Part shown: positions 27,408 through 38,147 of the stretch, piece after piece
How positions within the stretch are numbered: position 1 is the stretch's first letter
Layout of the letters: the number at the start of each line of letters is the position of its first letter
From: Saccharomyces paradoxus
Taxonomy: Eukaryota; Ascomycota; Saccharomycetes; Saccharomycetales; Saccharomycetaceae
Length of the DNA: 64,000 nt
Reading direction: 5' to 3'
NCBI RefSeq assembly: GCF_002079055.1
Contig: NC_047501.1
Location: 496,001-560,000 of the forward strand
Translations under genes and position numbers: made by a program
Notes under the pieces: model-generated
What the model saw: the letters and a program-made list of their open reading frames with translations, nothing else
What the model was told of the DNA's origin: nothing
The model's database searches: none

Positions 27408-30131
27408 ATGCCTCCTCCAACTGCACAGTTCTTGGGCAGTTCGCAAGCGGGAGAAAATGAAAGCCAAAATCAATCGTCAGGCCAAGCTGAGGAGCAAAAT
27501 CAGGAGCATGGGCAAGGGCCTACTCCTATTTTGAACCAAATTCAACCGGCACCATCACAACCGCAACATCAACAACCGAGAAATGAGTCGATCTCGTATT
27601 ATACAAACTTTAACCAGCCACGATATTCTACGGACGCGTCTATCAACTCTTTCTTAAACATATCTGATAATGTACCAGTAACAGGTACAGGAGGTCCTAA
27701 TGCCGGCAGCACTTATTCCAATCTTCCACGACTCTCTACTTCAAGTACACATCAACCGCCAGACTTATCACAAATCGGACGCGGCTTTTCCATTGTAAAC
27801 AACCTCTTTCCGCAACAGCAGCAACTCCAAAATCAGCATCGACAACAGCAACAACAACAGCAGCAGCCGCAACAGCAACCTCCGTTCAAGACGCCTTCAT
27901 TTTCGACGGGATTAACGGGAAGTTCTTCTCAATACCAGTTTTTACCAAGAAATGATAATACTTCGCAACCGCCTTCGAAGAGAAATTCCGTTTATCTTGG
28001 ACCAAATGATGGGGCAGACTTTGAGTTTTTCAGCATGCAGCAGTCACAGCAACCGCAATTTCAGCCTAGCAGTAGCAGGGAATCAAACTCTATGAGACCT
28101 CCACTGTTAATACCTACCACAACTTCTAAAAACCAATCGAATGGTATCAATAATAGCGGGAATATAAGTACAAATGCAGATTATGAATCATTTTTTAGTG
28201 CTGGTGCAAACAACGGTAATTCTAATCAGAACCCATACTTTTTGAGTTCAAGAAATAATTCTTTAAAGTTCAATCCAGAAGATTTTGATTTTCAATTCAA
28301 AAGGCGCAATTCTTCTGTTAGAGGTACTTTGGATCATAGCAACCAAAATGCGTTTATAACTGAATCAAGATTAAACTCTCTTTCCGTTAACAATAAAGCT
28401 AATAGTGATCCCGTTGTAGGTAATAGTAATGTTACTGATAGCGTGAATGGAAAAAGTAACGAAATTGACAATGACGTTGGCAACGACGGTAACAATAACA
28501 AAAACGGCAACAACAACAATAATAACGATAATAATGACAATAGTATCAATTCTACATCCAGTACTAATATCCCAAACCAAGAGGACCATAGCCTTGTTTC
28601 TACCAATACCACGGACAATAGTAGGAAAGATCTAAAGGAAATAGAACAAAGACTTCGAAAACATTTGAATGATGAGGATAATTACCCAAATACAATGTCA
28701 AGACCATTGGACAAAAATCCTGAGGTGATCGAAGGCAGTGAAGGATCGAACAAACATATAGACGAGTCTGGTATGCAACCGAACATCAGCAAGAAGAGGA
28801 AAAAAGATGATTCTGTTGTATACGTCAAGAATGAGGCGCCCCATGTTGAACCCCCGATAACTAAAGACAACTCCGTTTCTGCTGAAGGTGCAGCAATGGG
28901 AAGCTTTTCTGGTAAAGAACCTCCTATGCCTGATATGGGTTCAGTAGGTGATGATGCTACTAACCTGATAGGTGCAACAAAGGTTGACCAACTAATGTTG
29001 ATTATTCAGGCAAGAAAGAAAGGTTTTACAGAGAAAGTGAATACCACTCAAGATGGAGACTTGCTGTTCAATCAAACGATGGACATTTTGCCACCCAAAA
29101 ATGAACTAGTAGGTGGGGTAGAAAAACCAAAAGGCACACATAATACACGAGCTATTAAGAAACATGAATGCCCGTATTGTCATCGGCTTTTCTCACAAGC
29201 GACCCATCTGGAGGTTCACGTTCGCTCCCATATAGGCTACAAACCATTCGTTTGTGATTATTGTGGCAAGCGCTTTACACAAGGCGGCAATTTAAGAACC
29301 CATGAAAGACTACATACAGGCGAAAAACCATATTCATGTGATATTTGTGATAAAAAATTTTCGAGGAAAGGGAACTTAGCTGCTCACCTGGTTACTCATC
29401 AAAAATTGAAACCATTTGTTTGCAAATTAGAAAATTGCAACAAGACATTTACACAATTAGGAAATATGAAGGCCCATCAGAATAGATTCCATAAGGAAAC
29501 ATTGAATGCTTTAACGGCAAAATTAGCCGAGATGAACCCATCTGAGAATATACCACTTGAAGAAAGACAACTTTTGGAGTACTTTGCATCGATCTATAAA
29601 AATTCAAACAGAGGAATTAAGGGCAGGGGAAAAGGTGTTGGAACGAAGAAATCAATAATCTCCTCACCAGAAAACCATCCTGCGAGCACAATTTTGAACC
29701 CCAATGCGAGTTCAAACAATGTTATTGCTAATGATCCTGAAAATGCTGGTAACCCTGAAGGTAATATTGACAACAATGGTAATAGTAATCCAGCCTCACA
29801 TACTATGATCTCGCCGACTCAAAAAGACATGGGAACACTTCAATCACAATTTATACACAACAATTTTAACAATTCTGTGAACAGCTCAAACTCCTCCAAT
29901 CAACCGATCATAAACTACAATTACACTACCCTACCTCATTCTCGATTAGGAAGTAGCGGTTCCAACAATACAAACACAAACAACAACAATTTTTCGGTAG
30001 GTGCTGCTCCAGGTGTATTAATGGCGCCAGCCGCCAATAATGACTTCAGTTTCAACTTGGATCAATCTAATGATAATGAGAGATCTCAGCAAGAACAGGT
30101 GAGGTTTAAGAACATTAATTACAAGAGCTAG
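27408..30131 (+). CDS. AZF1: Glucose-responsive C2H2 zinc-finger transcription factor Azf1
   Basis: The protein has 907 residues (S. cerevisiae about 914). The long N-terminal half is low-complexity: Gln-rich (about 139-160), Asn/Ser-rich (to about 400), with an Asn/Asp tract near 360-385. Four C2H2 zinc fingers lie at about 586-697: CPYCHRLFSQ, CDYCGKRFTQ, CDICDKKFSR and the longer CKLENCNKTF finger, joined by TGEKP-like linkers. The C-terminal 200 residues are Asn-rich and end VRFKNINYKS. Known role: activates CLN3 and carbon and cell-wall genes by binding AAGAAAAA-type sites. Codon runs of CAA/CAG and AAC/AAT vary between species, which explains the small length difference. Confidence 0.97.
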   Translation: MPPPTAQFLGSSQAGENESQNQSSGQAEEQNQEHGQGPTPILNQIQPAPSQPQHQQPRNESISYYTNFNQPRYSTDASINSFLNISDNVPVTGTGGPNAGSTYSNLPRLSTSSTHQPPDLSQIGRGFSIVNNLFPQQQQLQNQHRQQQQQQQQPQQQPPFKTPSFSTGLTGSSSQYQFLPRNDNTSQPPSKRNSVYLGPNDGADFEFFSMQQSQQPQFQPSSSRESNSMRPPLLIPTTTSKNQSNGINNSGNISTNADYESFFSAGANNGNSNQNPYFLSSRNNSLKFNPEDFDFQFKRRNSSVRGTLDHSNQNAFITESRLNSLSVNNKANSDPVVGNSNVTDSVNGKSNEIDNDVGNDGNNNKNGNNNNNNDNNDNSINSTSSTNIPNQEDHSLVSTNTTDNSRKDLKEIEQRLRKHLNDEDNYPNTMSRPLDKNPEVIEGSEGSNKHIDESGMQPNISKKRKKDDSVVYVKNEAPHVEPPITKDNSVSAEGAAMGSFSGKEPPMPDMGSVGDDATNLIGATKVDQLMLIIQARKKGFTEKVNTTQDGDLLFNQTMDILPPKNELVGGVEKPKGTHNTRAIKKHECPYCHRLFSQATHLEVHVRSHIGYKPFVCDYCGKRFTQGGNLRTHERLHTGEKPYSCDICDKKFSRKGNLAAHLVTHQKLKPFVCKLENCNKTFTQLGNMKAHQNRFHKETLNALTAKLAEMNPSENIPLEERQLLEYFASIYKNSNRGIKGRGKGVGTKKSIISSPENHPASTILNPNASSNNVIANDPENAGNPEGNIDNNGNSNPASHTMISPTQKDMGTLQSQFIHNNFNNSVNSSNSSNQPIINYNYTTLPHSRLGSSGSNNTNTNNNNFSVGAAPGVLMAPAANNDFSFNLDQSNDNERSQQEQVRFKNINYKS
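27843..27879 (+). repeat. CAA/CAG trinucleotide tract (poly-Gln) in AZF1
   Basis: A run of CAA and CAG codons broken by single CCG codons encodes a Gln-rich stretch in Azf1. It lies in frame. Such tracts are length-variable between yeasts. Confidence 0.8.
28490..28551 (+). repeat. AAC/AAT/GAT trinucleotide tract (poly-Asn) in AZF1
   Basis: A run of AAC, AAT and GAT codons encodes an Asn/Asp block. It appears shorter than the S. cerevisiae block as I remember it, in line with repeat slippage. Confidence 0.7.
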
Positions 30132-30865
30132 TAGGTTTCAGAAGCACTGCCTTTTTTGAGTTGCTACATCGTGGTATCTGATTGTATACTCCTTTCTGAT
30201 GTTATTAGTCAAAGTTAATCCCACAAGCGTCACACTTTCTTTTTTTCTTACTTGAAGAACTGCATGGTTTTATAGCTCTTTTTTCACTTTTTTGCGGTTT
30301 TTTGTCTTGTATTCTTTTTTTTTTTATTATTTTTTAAAGGTTCATTTTCTATCGACGGTTTTTTTATTATATATATATAGATATATATGTAATGTGTAAT
30401 ATTCCAGGTATACGTACTTCGGGTTTATATTTTTAATCTGTGTATTCTTTCACGATAACATTTTTTTCATTTAACGTCCCAAGCCTTGCTTCAATTTATC
30501 TTAGCAATATTAACTTTGAACATTTTTTGTTTTTGTTTTTGTTTTTTTTAATATTTTTTTTTCGCGTTTCGTGCTTTAATGAATCATATGAAGCATCCGT
30601 AATGATTAAATAGTTTTCACAAATGATCAGCAGATATTGTGATTTGTCATACTAGCTACACTACCTTTTGTATCATTGTTTTATTACAACTGTGTAGAGT
30701 GAGGCGTTCAAGCGTTCTTCCCAAGAATTATTACTTTTCTAACTAAATCATTTTGAGTATCCCCACGGACACCCCTTGAGGCCTTTCAAACCCTTTTAGC
30801 TGATCAGATCATAACTACGTTGAAGCACGATAACAACATTATAACAGGAACTATAAAGTACTCGA
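30132..30865. other. Intergenic: AZF1 3' region and YOR114W promoter
   Basis: This is 734 bp and strongly T-rich. T tracts occur at 30241-30246, 30316-30326 and 30542-30563, and a TATATATATATAG run at 30368-30380 is a likely AZF1 3'-end efficiency element. I see no confident factor site or RNA gene on either strand. Confidence 0.5.
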
Positions 30866-31750
30866 ATGAAGGTCACTTTATTATTGAAGGCCCAGCTCTC
30901 ACCTGTTAGCTATACGACAAAGAAATCTTTCCAAAGACAACTCAACCGCACTCCATACACCGCCTTCCAATACTTCTTCCAACTTGAAGTCCAAAAATTG
31001 CATAACGTCTCAAAGTATGAAGATATCATAAATCATGTAAGAGGGAATAGCAATTTCAAAAGGTTCGCAAGAAATGAGTGGGACAGCATGTCATTGACTA
31101 AAAAAAGGCTTTACTATGCATCCTTTTGCCAGTCAATGAACATTGACATTTGGAATGTCAGTAAAGTTGAACTTGCCAAAAGATTAGAAATTCCCATACC
31201 GGTAATGAGTGAGTATTTACTATTTAGGAATAAGTTCAAGGTGAAATTTGATTCTCATTGCAGCTCTTTGGAACGTAAAGATCGTAAAAGTATTCCAAGA
31301 CCTTCTATTACTAGAAAGGCTGCAACTACAGATATATGTTCAAAGAACCGTAGCAACGCATCCGTCAGCAAAATAAAACCTCGGAAGCGATTAGTGGCGA
31401 TGAAAAGGATTTCTCGTTCAGAGAACATTGCAGAAAGTCATTCTGGCGAAGCCCAAAATTACCTTTATGATTACATGAAAAGGTTTCAACAAATGTGCAA
31501 AGAATGCCGATATGCTTGGAACGAAAAGGTTGACTATGACCAGAAACTAGAAATTAGAAAAAAATTACAGCTATGGAGGTCAAAATTTGAGGAGATGATG
31601 GATAACGAAATACAAATATTGCAAAAAAACATGGATACCATGTCAAAGTTTGGTCTTAGAAGTGAGTCTTACCTTACCGCCGCGGATCACAATACAAATA
31701 CATCACCAAATAATATTCTTCCCATGGCGCATCTACTGAAAAAGAAATGA
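30866..31750 (+). CDS. HMG-box-like protein of unknown function (YOR114W orthologue)
   Basis: The protein has 294 residues, equal to S. cerevisiae YOR114W, which has no assigned function. The first 40 residues have six Lys/Arg and no acidic residue (MKVTLLLKAQ, KKSFQRQLNRT), typical of a mitochondrial presequence. Residues 30-90 fit an HMG-box pattern: TPYTAFQYFFQLEV as helix 1, then an NEWDSMSLTKKRLYYASF segment that matches the W..L....K..Y element of helix 3. A Lys/Arg-rich linker (about 130-185) follows, then a helical C-terminal part (about 200-265) with Trp and aromatic residues. HMG assignment is by eye and could be wrong. It converges on TRS33 with a 198 bp gap. Confidence 0.85.
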   Translation: MKVTLLLKAQLSPVSYTTKKSFQRQLNRTPYTAFQYFFQLEVQKLHNVSKYEDIINHVRGNSNFKRFARNEWDSMSLTKKRLYYASFCQSMNIDIWNVSKVELAKRLEIPIPVMSEYLLFRNKFKVKFDSHCSSLERKDRKSIPRPSITRKAATTDICSKNRSNASVSKIKPRKRLVAMKRISRSENIAESHSGEAQNYLYDYMKRFQQMCKECRYAWNEKVDYDQKLEIRKKLQLWRSKFEEMMDNEIQILQKNMDTMSKFGLRSESYLTAADHNTNTSPNNILPMAHLLKKK

Positions 31751-31948
31751 TAATAGACTTTCGGGACATCAATAAGAGTCCATTGAACACCTACCATCCT
31801 AAAGACTATATATTTTAATCAAAGGAATTATTGCCCCAATTTTATAGTAAGGGTACCATTCTGAAAACAGTTTCTCTTGTTCTATTATATACACATTTAT
31901 ATATATATGTATACATGTACGTTTTTAGAACAAAAATCTGTCGGACCT

Positions 31949-32755
31949 TTATTGCGGCATTGTGACTTGAACATGGAAGCTAATTCCCTTGGGAAAAGCT
32001 GTTTTTGGTCTATCTGTAGGCCTGTCAATGAAAGACGCCAAACAGATAACTTCCTCAGACGAATAACCTAACGAAGACAACACACCCCTAATAATGCCCA
32101 CAGGTATCTCCAAAAAGGGCTCTATAATCTTTAATTCCTCATTTTTTGCATCTTCATCTAGAGAAAATGACTGAATAGGTCGATAGTCATAGTCAAGCAG
32201 GTAGAATGTTCCTCTATGGTTTGTTTTCAAATTATCGATCTGCTTACCAAATATTTGTTTCCAGACATCTCTACAAATGAACTTCATTATCAATAGAAGA
32301 TCCATTTCCTTGAATTTTAAATTTGGGTTGTTAGAAAATATCAATAACTCTGACAGTTTCGATCCAATTTGGAACCCAATATTCCTCAGTCTTGCTAAAA
32401 CCCTTTCCTTTTCCTCTTCTTCAGCCTTATACAGCTCATGTATCAAATTATGAGAACGTATGATATCTACTGTATGATGTTCCTCTATTTTCAGCCTCTT
32501 TATCATACTGCTGATGTTACCATTTTCTGGAGTTACATTGCTATCAGAACTGATGACTTCGCCTGATAATTGCCTCTCAATTCCCATAGCCAAAGGAACC
32601 ATCTCGTTCAACAGCATCTGATAAACGGATTGACTTACTTTTGGCAATGAGTTCTCGAAAATTTGATACTGCTGTTGTGCTCTTTGCTGTTCCGTTAGCG
32701 GACCTTGTGGAGTAGATTGAGGATGCCCTACATTGTTACTATGCGTCGAGGACAT
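31949..32755 (-). CDS. TRS33: TRAPP complex core subunit Trs33 (TRAPPC6/Bet3 family)
   Basis: The protein has 268 residues, the same length as S. cerevisiae. The first 40 residues are polar and Gln-rich. The Bet3-like alpha/beta fold then covers about 40-268: the long helix [19 protein letters not shown], a family insert around 65-95, the core [17 protein letters not shown], then [21 protein letters not shown] and the C-terminal [21 protein letters not shown]. Known role: a subunit of TRAPP II/III that pairs with Bet3 and supports GEF activity for Ypt1 and Ypt31/32 at the Golgi. RPO31 lies upstream on the same strand, about 300 bp away. Confidence 0.95.
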   Translation of the reverse strand: MSSTHSNNVGHPQSTPQGPLTEQQRAQQQYQIFENSLPKVSQSVYQMLLNEMVPLAMGIERQLSGEVISSDSNVTPENGNISSMIKRLKIEEHHTVDIIRSHNLIHELYKAEEEEKERVLARLRNIGFQIGSKLSELLIFSNNPNLKFKEMDLLLIMKFICRDVWKQIFGKQIDNLKTNHRGTFYLLDYDYRPIQSFSLDEDAKNEELKIIEPFLEIPVGIIRGVLSSLGYSSEEVICLASFIDRPTDRPKTAFPKGISFHVQVTMPQ

Positions 32756-32974
32756 GATTGCTTTTGTTCTAGCTTTATTGCCGCCGTACGTTCTCTTTTA
32801 TGGCATAAGGTCTTCGGTCTCATTTGGTGAGTAGATATCAAATATTCAATATTTGACATTTTTGGTCTCAAGACGTTGACGCGAGCTTCTAAAAAAGATG
32901 CGCTGTTTCCACTGATATCAAGTAAAATCGTTTCTTATGAATAAATCTTGTTCTATGATTGTTTAACACGAAGT

Positions 32975-32992
32975 TATATATATATATATATA
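32975..32992. repeat. TA dinucleotide tract downstream of RPO31
   Basis: Nine TA units lie 61-78 bp beyond the RPO31 stop, so the tract is a likely 3'-end efficiency element for RPO31 as well as part of the TRS33 promoter. Confidence 0.6.
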
Positions 32993-33052
32993 CGTTAAAT
33001 GACTGTAATAAAAATAATACAAATGCTTAAAAAAAGAGTAAAAACGACTACA

Positions 33053-36000
33053 TCAGTTCGATTTTAAAACCGCCTCATTTGAGAGACTTTCAAATAGACA
33101 TGGCTTAGGCACCAGATCCTTTTCGGATATATTAGTACCTTTAACGACTTTGAAGGAGCCGGTACCGATCGACATAGTTTGACCCAAAATAATACATTCA
33201 GAAACACCTTCAACGGCGTCCTTCTTCATATAAAAGGCTGCATCAAATAAATGGTCTGTTGTCTTTTCGAAAGACGCTAACTGCAAAACAGAGTCTCTCA
33301 TTTTACTTAAACCGAATCTTGTAATACCCAAAACTTCACCCTTATATGTCATCACATCACCTAATAGTTGAATATGACGGGGATCGACACTCATACCGTG
33401 ATTACTCATGGTATAGTTAATTTCTCTAACGATACTATATCTTGCAGCTTCGATACCCAGAACGGAAAAGACTTCTAAAACATGGTTAGTTGTAGTTCTG
33501 GAACCAATCACACCATCTGTACACATAACATCTCGCAGGCCGTAACCTTCAACTAACAACTCCCTCTTGCCGTCATCGCGAATATTAATAACCGCACGAG
33601 ATATATCAGGTAAACCTTTAACGACGACATCAGGAAGCGCACGGCGTAACTGTTGCATTCTGTAAAAAACATCATTCTCACTTGGTTCTTTCGTAGATGT
33701 AGATATTGATTTTGCTTTGTACCCTTCCGGGAATACATTGATTGCAATTCGATCTTTACCGATAATATTGACATCAGATGCTTGTATTTTCAATTTAGAA
33801 GCCCTAGTTATAGCAACTGCGATATCCTCTATGGTTAACTCCAATTGTAATTTATCAATCGTACCTAAATCAATACGTACTTGAATGAAAGACAAGTTGT
33901 CTTTGTAAACATCTTGGACATAGAAAGCTACGTCAGATAACAGTGTCTTCTCCACTCTACCTTTAACCACTCTAGCAGCCCTCTCATCATTATCATTGAC
34001 TAATACGGCATTGATAATAGGTGTAGAAATAACCTTGGAAGCATTGATAATTTCCTTGATACGAGGCACACCTAATGTAACATTCATGGAAGCCACACCA
34101 GCGAAATGAAAAGTCTTCAATGTCATTTGTGTACCTGGTTCACCAATGGATTGAGCACCAATGGCACCAATGGCAGTGCCTGGCTCAAGTCTTGCCTTAC
34201 GGTATTTGAAAAGAGCGATCTCTAGGAACTTTCTTACTGATTTTTCACTGATTCTATAAAGCTGGCTTACAGAGGTTTTGACATTATTAGGGACGCTTTC
34301 ATCTGGATCTATATCTTGTAATTCTTTGGTTGGAGGTTCCAGTAGCCCTAACATTCCCCTGGATTTTCTTAAATTAGCTAAAGCAGTGGCTTTCAAATTA
34401 ACATATTCCCTTAATGAATGGTAAAAATCTCTCTCGGCATCATACTGATCCACATATTCGGCTTTGTCCAAATCTCCTCTTTTAACCAAACTTCCACTAT
34501 TATCGTATCTGACCAATCTTTCCTCCAATGGTCCCAAAATTTCGTTTGCAGTTGCCATAATGGCGTATGGTAGTAAACCTTTATCTTGGTTATTGAAAGT
34601 AATATTGTATGCGTGGTCCCAACTTCTATTGAAATTGACCGGTTGTGCGTTACCTTCCATTTCCAATGGATCCAAACCATCACCACCATATGTAAATTGG
34701 ACAATACCGTTGGCTGAAGTTCTGACCGTATTGTCATATTGACAAGACAAATCCTCTAAAGACTTCATTAATCTACGAGACATATAACCAGTCTCTGCGG
34801 TTTTAACAGCTGTGTCAACTAAACCTTCACGACCAGAAATAGCATGGAACAGAAATTCTGGAGGAGATAAGCCTGAAAAGAAAGAATTTCTAACGAAACC
34901 TTTGGATTGAGGTGTTTTTGAATTCTTAGGGAAATGTGGTAAAGAACGATCTTGAAAACCATCGGGAACACGATTACCAGAAATAATTTGCTGACCAACA
35001 ACAGCCACCATTTGAGAAACATTCAATGTGGAACCTTTAGAGCCACAAGTGGCCATAATCAATGGTGCATTCCAATTATCTAATTCATTAATACAAACAT
35101 CACCAACTTCTTCTCTAACTTTAGATAGAAGCCCACCGATCTTAGCTTCCAATGTTTGTTCTTCATTGCAACCAGGCTGTGTTTCTAATTCACCTTTATT
35201 GAATAATGTGATCAATTCGTCACACTTACGGTACGCAATTTCAACTAGTTCTTCCTTCTTTTGCTTCAAATCATCAGCGGGTGTAACATCGTTAATACCA
35301 ATAGAAAATCCTCTATTACCTAAGAACCTAGCACATAATTTTGCCATTCTATTCATAGCACTAGCGGCCTCTTGAGGGCCGTAATCTCGTAATATCGTAT
35401 AAAATACAGAATGCTTTTTACCATCACCCAGAACAGACTTGTCCATCACCCCACTCAAAATTTGAGAGCCTCTAATAATTACGAACCCATCGTTTTGTGA
35501 CATTTCATTTGGTAGGGATTTCGATTTTGGAGGTACAAAGACTTTGTTTTTTGCGTCTAGGTTTATTACCACTGGGGAATTGTGATTTGGTTTTATCAAA
35601 AGTGAAAACACTTGTTTACCAGTCCATAAGTAATACGGCTTCATGACAGCGGGAGGCGGTATGTCAAATTGTTCGATACCGTCAGACATCATAGACAATA
35701 GTTGAGTTAATGTAGCACGATCATAGAAAGAATCTTTATGTGATATTAAGTATGAACCAGTGATAAAATCTTGTGTAGCCGCAATAATAGGTTCACCTGA
35801 TTTAGGTGTTAACAGATTGTTTTTCACACCCATTAAATTGATAGCTTCTGCACGAGCCTCTTCGGTTTGTGGAACATGCAAATTCATTTCATCACCGTCG
35901 AAGTCAGCATTATAAGGTGTGCAAACACATTCATTTAACCTAAAGGTTCTCCAAGGACGGATCTTAGCATAATGCGATAAAATCGACAGTCTATGTAAAG

Positions 36001-37435
36001 ATGGCTGACGGTTAAATAGGACCACATCACCGTCTTCTAAATGTCTTTCGACAACATCACCAATTTGTAAATTCTTGGCTAGCTTCATGCGATCACCATA
36101 TCTTAAATTTCTTCTTGCATCTTCGTTTCTTTTCAGCAAATAATTGGCACCAGGATGGACATTGGGCCCGTTCACGATCAATTCTTGTAATTTATGTCTA
36201 TTGTATCTGGTTACCTTTTCGGGGTATGTCAACACCTTTGCGACACGATCTGGGACGGCAACCTCGTCAATGGACAAGTTTGGGTCAGGAGAAATAACAG
36301 TTCTACCAGAAAAATCAACACGCTTACCAGACAAATTACCTCTAAATCTACCTTGTTTACCCTTTAGTCTTTGGCAGAACCCTCTGATTGGTTTGACTTT
36401 TCCGCCACCATTGGATGAGCCTGGTAGCATGGCAGGATTGACTGAGTCCGAGTTGATATACATTGCTACAGTTAATTGTAAGTAATCCCAATGCTCCATC
36501 ATGTTATTGATGGAAATACCCTTGTCAAGGCCGGCTTTAATCAAAGATGAAGTCCAAACTATTTCTGTTAGCTTTACTGTCAAGTCATCTTCGTTAGATG
36601 CTGGAGAGTCTTGCATCATAACAGAAGGCCTTATACAAACTGGCGGTGCGGGCAAATATCTCCAAATGTAAGTCTCTGGTCTACCAGATGGAACGGTTGC
36701 ATCTATACCAAGTAATTCACAATCTGCTGACTTAATTTGCTTGAAAAGGTTCAAAGTTTTTAATGGATTCAAATCGTCCATACAACGTTTCACATAACGC
36801 TCTAGTTCTGGGTTATGAGCGAGAACTTCTTTCCACTCACCCACCCAAATATCCTTTTCAGGAGCCGATTTTTTACCTACCCAACGAAATGTATCATGAA
36901 TAATCTTCAACGCGGCTGAACCAGCACCAGCAGCGGCTTTTTTCACAACACCATTAAGAGCACCACAATGTAGACATCTTCTTTGTTTCTTACATTGGTC
37001 CAAAATCTTTTTTAGTATACCCATACGTCTTAAATTATCCACGCCTGGACGACGTAATTCATGCAAAAATTGTCTTTTATCTGTTTCTGATAACAATATT
37101 GCAGAACAGTTTTTACAGATACCTTGCAGTATTTGGATGGTGGCTTTGAAGTACCCAATGTGAAAAACAGGCAAAGCTAATTTCAAGTGACCAAAATGGC
37201 CATGGCACGATGCCAAGTTGCCGTGACAGGTTGCACATTCGAGACTGGAGGAAGAGACACCCATCTTAGGGTCTAAAGCACCATTCGCCTTGGGAGCACG
37301 ATCCTTCTCTAAGTCGAAAAGATCTCTAGTAGATACTTCCACTTCAGACTGGGCGACAATATCGGCAGCGCTTAGAGCGCTAAATTCCAGCCCTTTAATT
37401 CTTTTCGGGGTTTCACTAACAACGACTTCTTTCAT
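33053..37435 (-). CDS. RPO31: RNA polymerase III largest subunit Rpo31 (C160)
   Basis: The protein has 1460 residues from the ATG at 37435, as in S. cerevisiae. The frame is open 20 codons further but without ATG. The clamp zinc site is C67-x2-C70-x6-C77-x2-H80, with further Cys pairs CKNC and CLHC near 107 and 155. RQPSLHRLSILSH leads to the catalytic NADFDGDEMN, with the Mg-binding Asp residues at 511, 513 and 515. The bridge helix and trigger loop are represented by the GLSPPEFLFHAISGREGLVDTA region (about 850) and GEPGTQMTLKTFHFAGVAS. There is no CTD repeat, as expected for Pol III. Known role: synthesis of tRNA, 5S and U6. It is divergent from RPT5. Confidence 0.98.
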   Translation of the reverse strand: MKEVVVSETPKRIKGLEFSALSAADIVAQSEVEVSTRDLFDLEKDRAPKANGALDPKMGVSSSSLECATCHGNLASCHGHFGHLKLALPVFHIGYFKATIQILQGICKNCSAILLSETDKRQFLHELRRPGVDNLRRMGILKKILDQCKKQRRCLHCGALNGVVKKAAAGAGSAALKIIHDTFRWVGKKSAPEKDIWVGEWKEVLAHNPELERYVKRCMDDLNPLKTLNLFKQIKSADCELLGIDATVPSGRPETYIWRYLPAPPVCIRPSVMMQDSPASNEDDLTVKLTEIVWTSSLIKAGLDKGISINNMMEHWDYLQLTVAMYINSDSVNPAMLPGSSNGGGKVKPIRGFCQRLKGKQGRFRGNLSGKRVDFSGRTVISPDPNLSIDEVAVPDRVAKVLTYPEKVTRYNRHKLQELIVNGPNVHPGANYLLKRNEDARRNLRYGDRMKLAKNLQIGDVVERHLEDGDVVLFNRQPSLHRLSILSHYAKIRPWRTFRLNECVCTPYNADFDGDEMNLHVPQTEEARAEAINLMGVKNNLLTPKSGEPIIAATQDFITGSYLISHKDSFYDRATLTQLLSMMSDGIEQFDIPPPAVMKPYYLWTGKQVFSLLIKPNHNSPVVINLDAKNKVFVPPKSKSLPNEMSQNDGFVIIRGSQILSGVMDKSVLGDGKKHSVFYTILRDYGPQEAASAMNRMAKLCARFLGNRGFSIGINDVTPADDLKQKKEELVEIAYRKCDELITLFNKGELETQPGCNEEQTLEAKIGGLLSKVREEVGDVCINELDNWNAPLIMATCGSKGSTLNVSQMVAVVGQQIISGNRVPDGFQDRSLPHFPKNSKTPQSKGFVRNSFFSGLSPPEFLFHAISGREGLVDTAVKTAETGYMSRRLMKSLEDLSCQYDNTVRTSANGIVQFTYGGDGLDPLEMEGNAQPVNFNRSWDHAYNITFNNQDKGLLPYAIMATANEILGPLEERLVRYDNSGSLVKRGDLDKAEYVDQYDAERDFYHSLREYVNLKATALANLRKSRGMLGLLEPPTKELQDIDPDESVPNNVKTSVSQLYRISEKSVRKFLEIALFKYRKARLEPGTAIGAIGAQSIGEPGTQMTLKTFHFAGVASMNVTLGVPRIKEIINASKVISTPIINAVLVNDNDERAARVVKGRVEKTLLSDVAFYVQDVYKDNLSFIQVRIDLGTIDKLQLELTIEDIAVAITRASKLKIQASDVNIIGKDRIAINVFPEGYKAKSISTSTKEPSENDVFYRMQQLRRALPDVVVKGLPDISRAVINIRDDGKRELLVEGYGLRDVMCTDGVIGSRTTTNHVLEVFSVLGIEAARYSIVREINYTMSNHGMSVDPRHIQLLGDVMTYKGEVLGITRFGLSKMRDSVLQLASFEKTTDHLFDAAFYMKKDAVEGVSECIILGQTMSIGTGSFKVVKGTNISEKDLVPKPCLFESLSNEAVLKSN

Positions 37436-38130
37436 CGAGTTCTTCGAAATGCGGGACACGCTTACGGTTTTGAGAAAGCAGATAGGATTGCACAATAAAT
37501 GATCAACTATGTAACCAACTAGTAATGAATTTAAAATTTAGCGCAGATAAAAAAAGAAAAAATGATCTAGTATACTGTCTGCAATCAACAAAAACTCTAG
37601 CCACAACAAACTAAGCAACGTTCCCCAAATCAACGATATTGTACGACTAACCTAAGTCAAGTATAACAAAGGAAAATAAAAGGCTGAATCTGCTCATTGG
37701 AACTATTTGATCTGGTGATGAGTTCTGCCAGAAGACCTTGTGCAATAATTTTGCAAAAAAATATTAGATTTCGTTTAACACGATAATTCCCGTACAGAGT
37801 GACAGTAATAAGAATGCTGCATCAATAATATGTTTATATGCAACTTGCACTTTTACCAAAACGTTTTCTATTGCATACTAGGATCTCAATCAGCATCTTT
37901 AGGATACCTGGGTCTCTTTCCACTTGTGTGGTAGAAATGAAAAAAAAAAAAAAAAGCTTAAAAGACGCAAGGCCAAATGAAACAAGTACAATTAGCGGCT
38001 GATATCCTGTACTAAGTTTAATATACAGAGTTTACGTAATGAGTATGTTCATAAATAGGCATCATCAACACTGATCCTTGCTCGAAAACCTTACTGAATT
38101 CCTTTAATAGCCATTGTTTGGAGCATATTA

Positions 38131-38138
38131 TTACCCGG
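38131..38138 (+). promoter_or_regulatory. Reb1 site TTACCCGG
   Basis: A perfect Reb1 octamer lies 165 bp before the RPT5 ATG and 10 bp from the PACE element. Reb1 usually keeps such promoters free of nucleosomes. Confidence 0.65.
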
Positions 38139-38147
38139 CTAATATGT

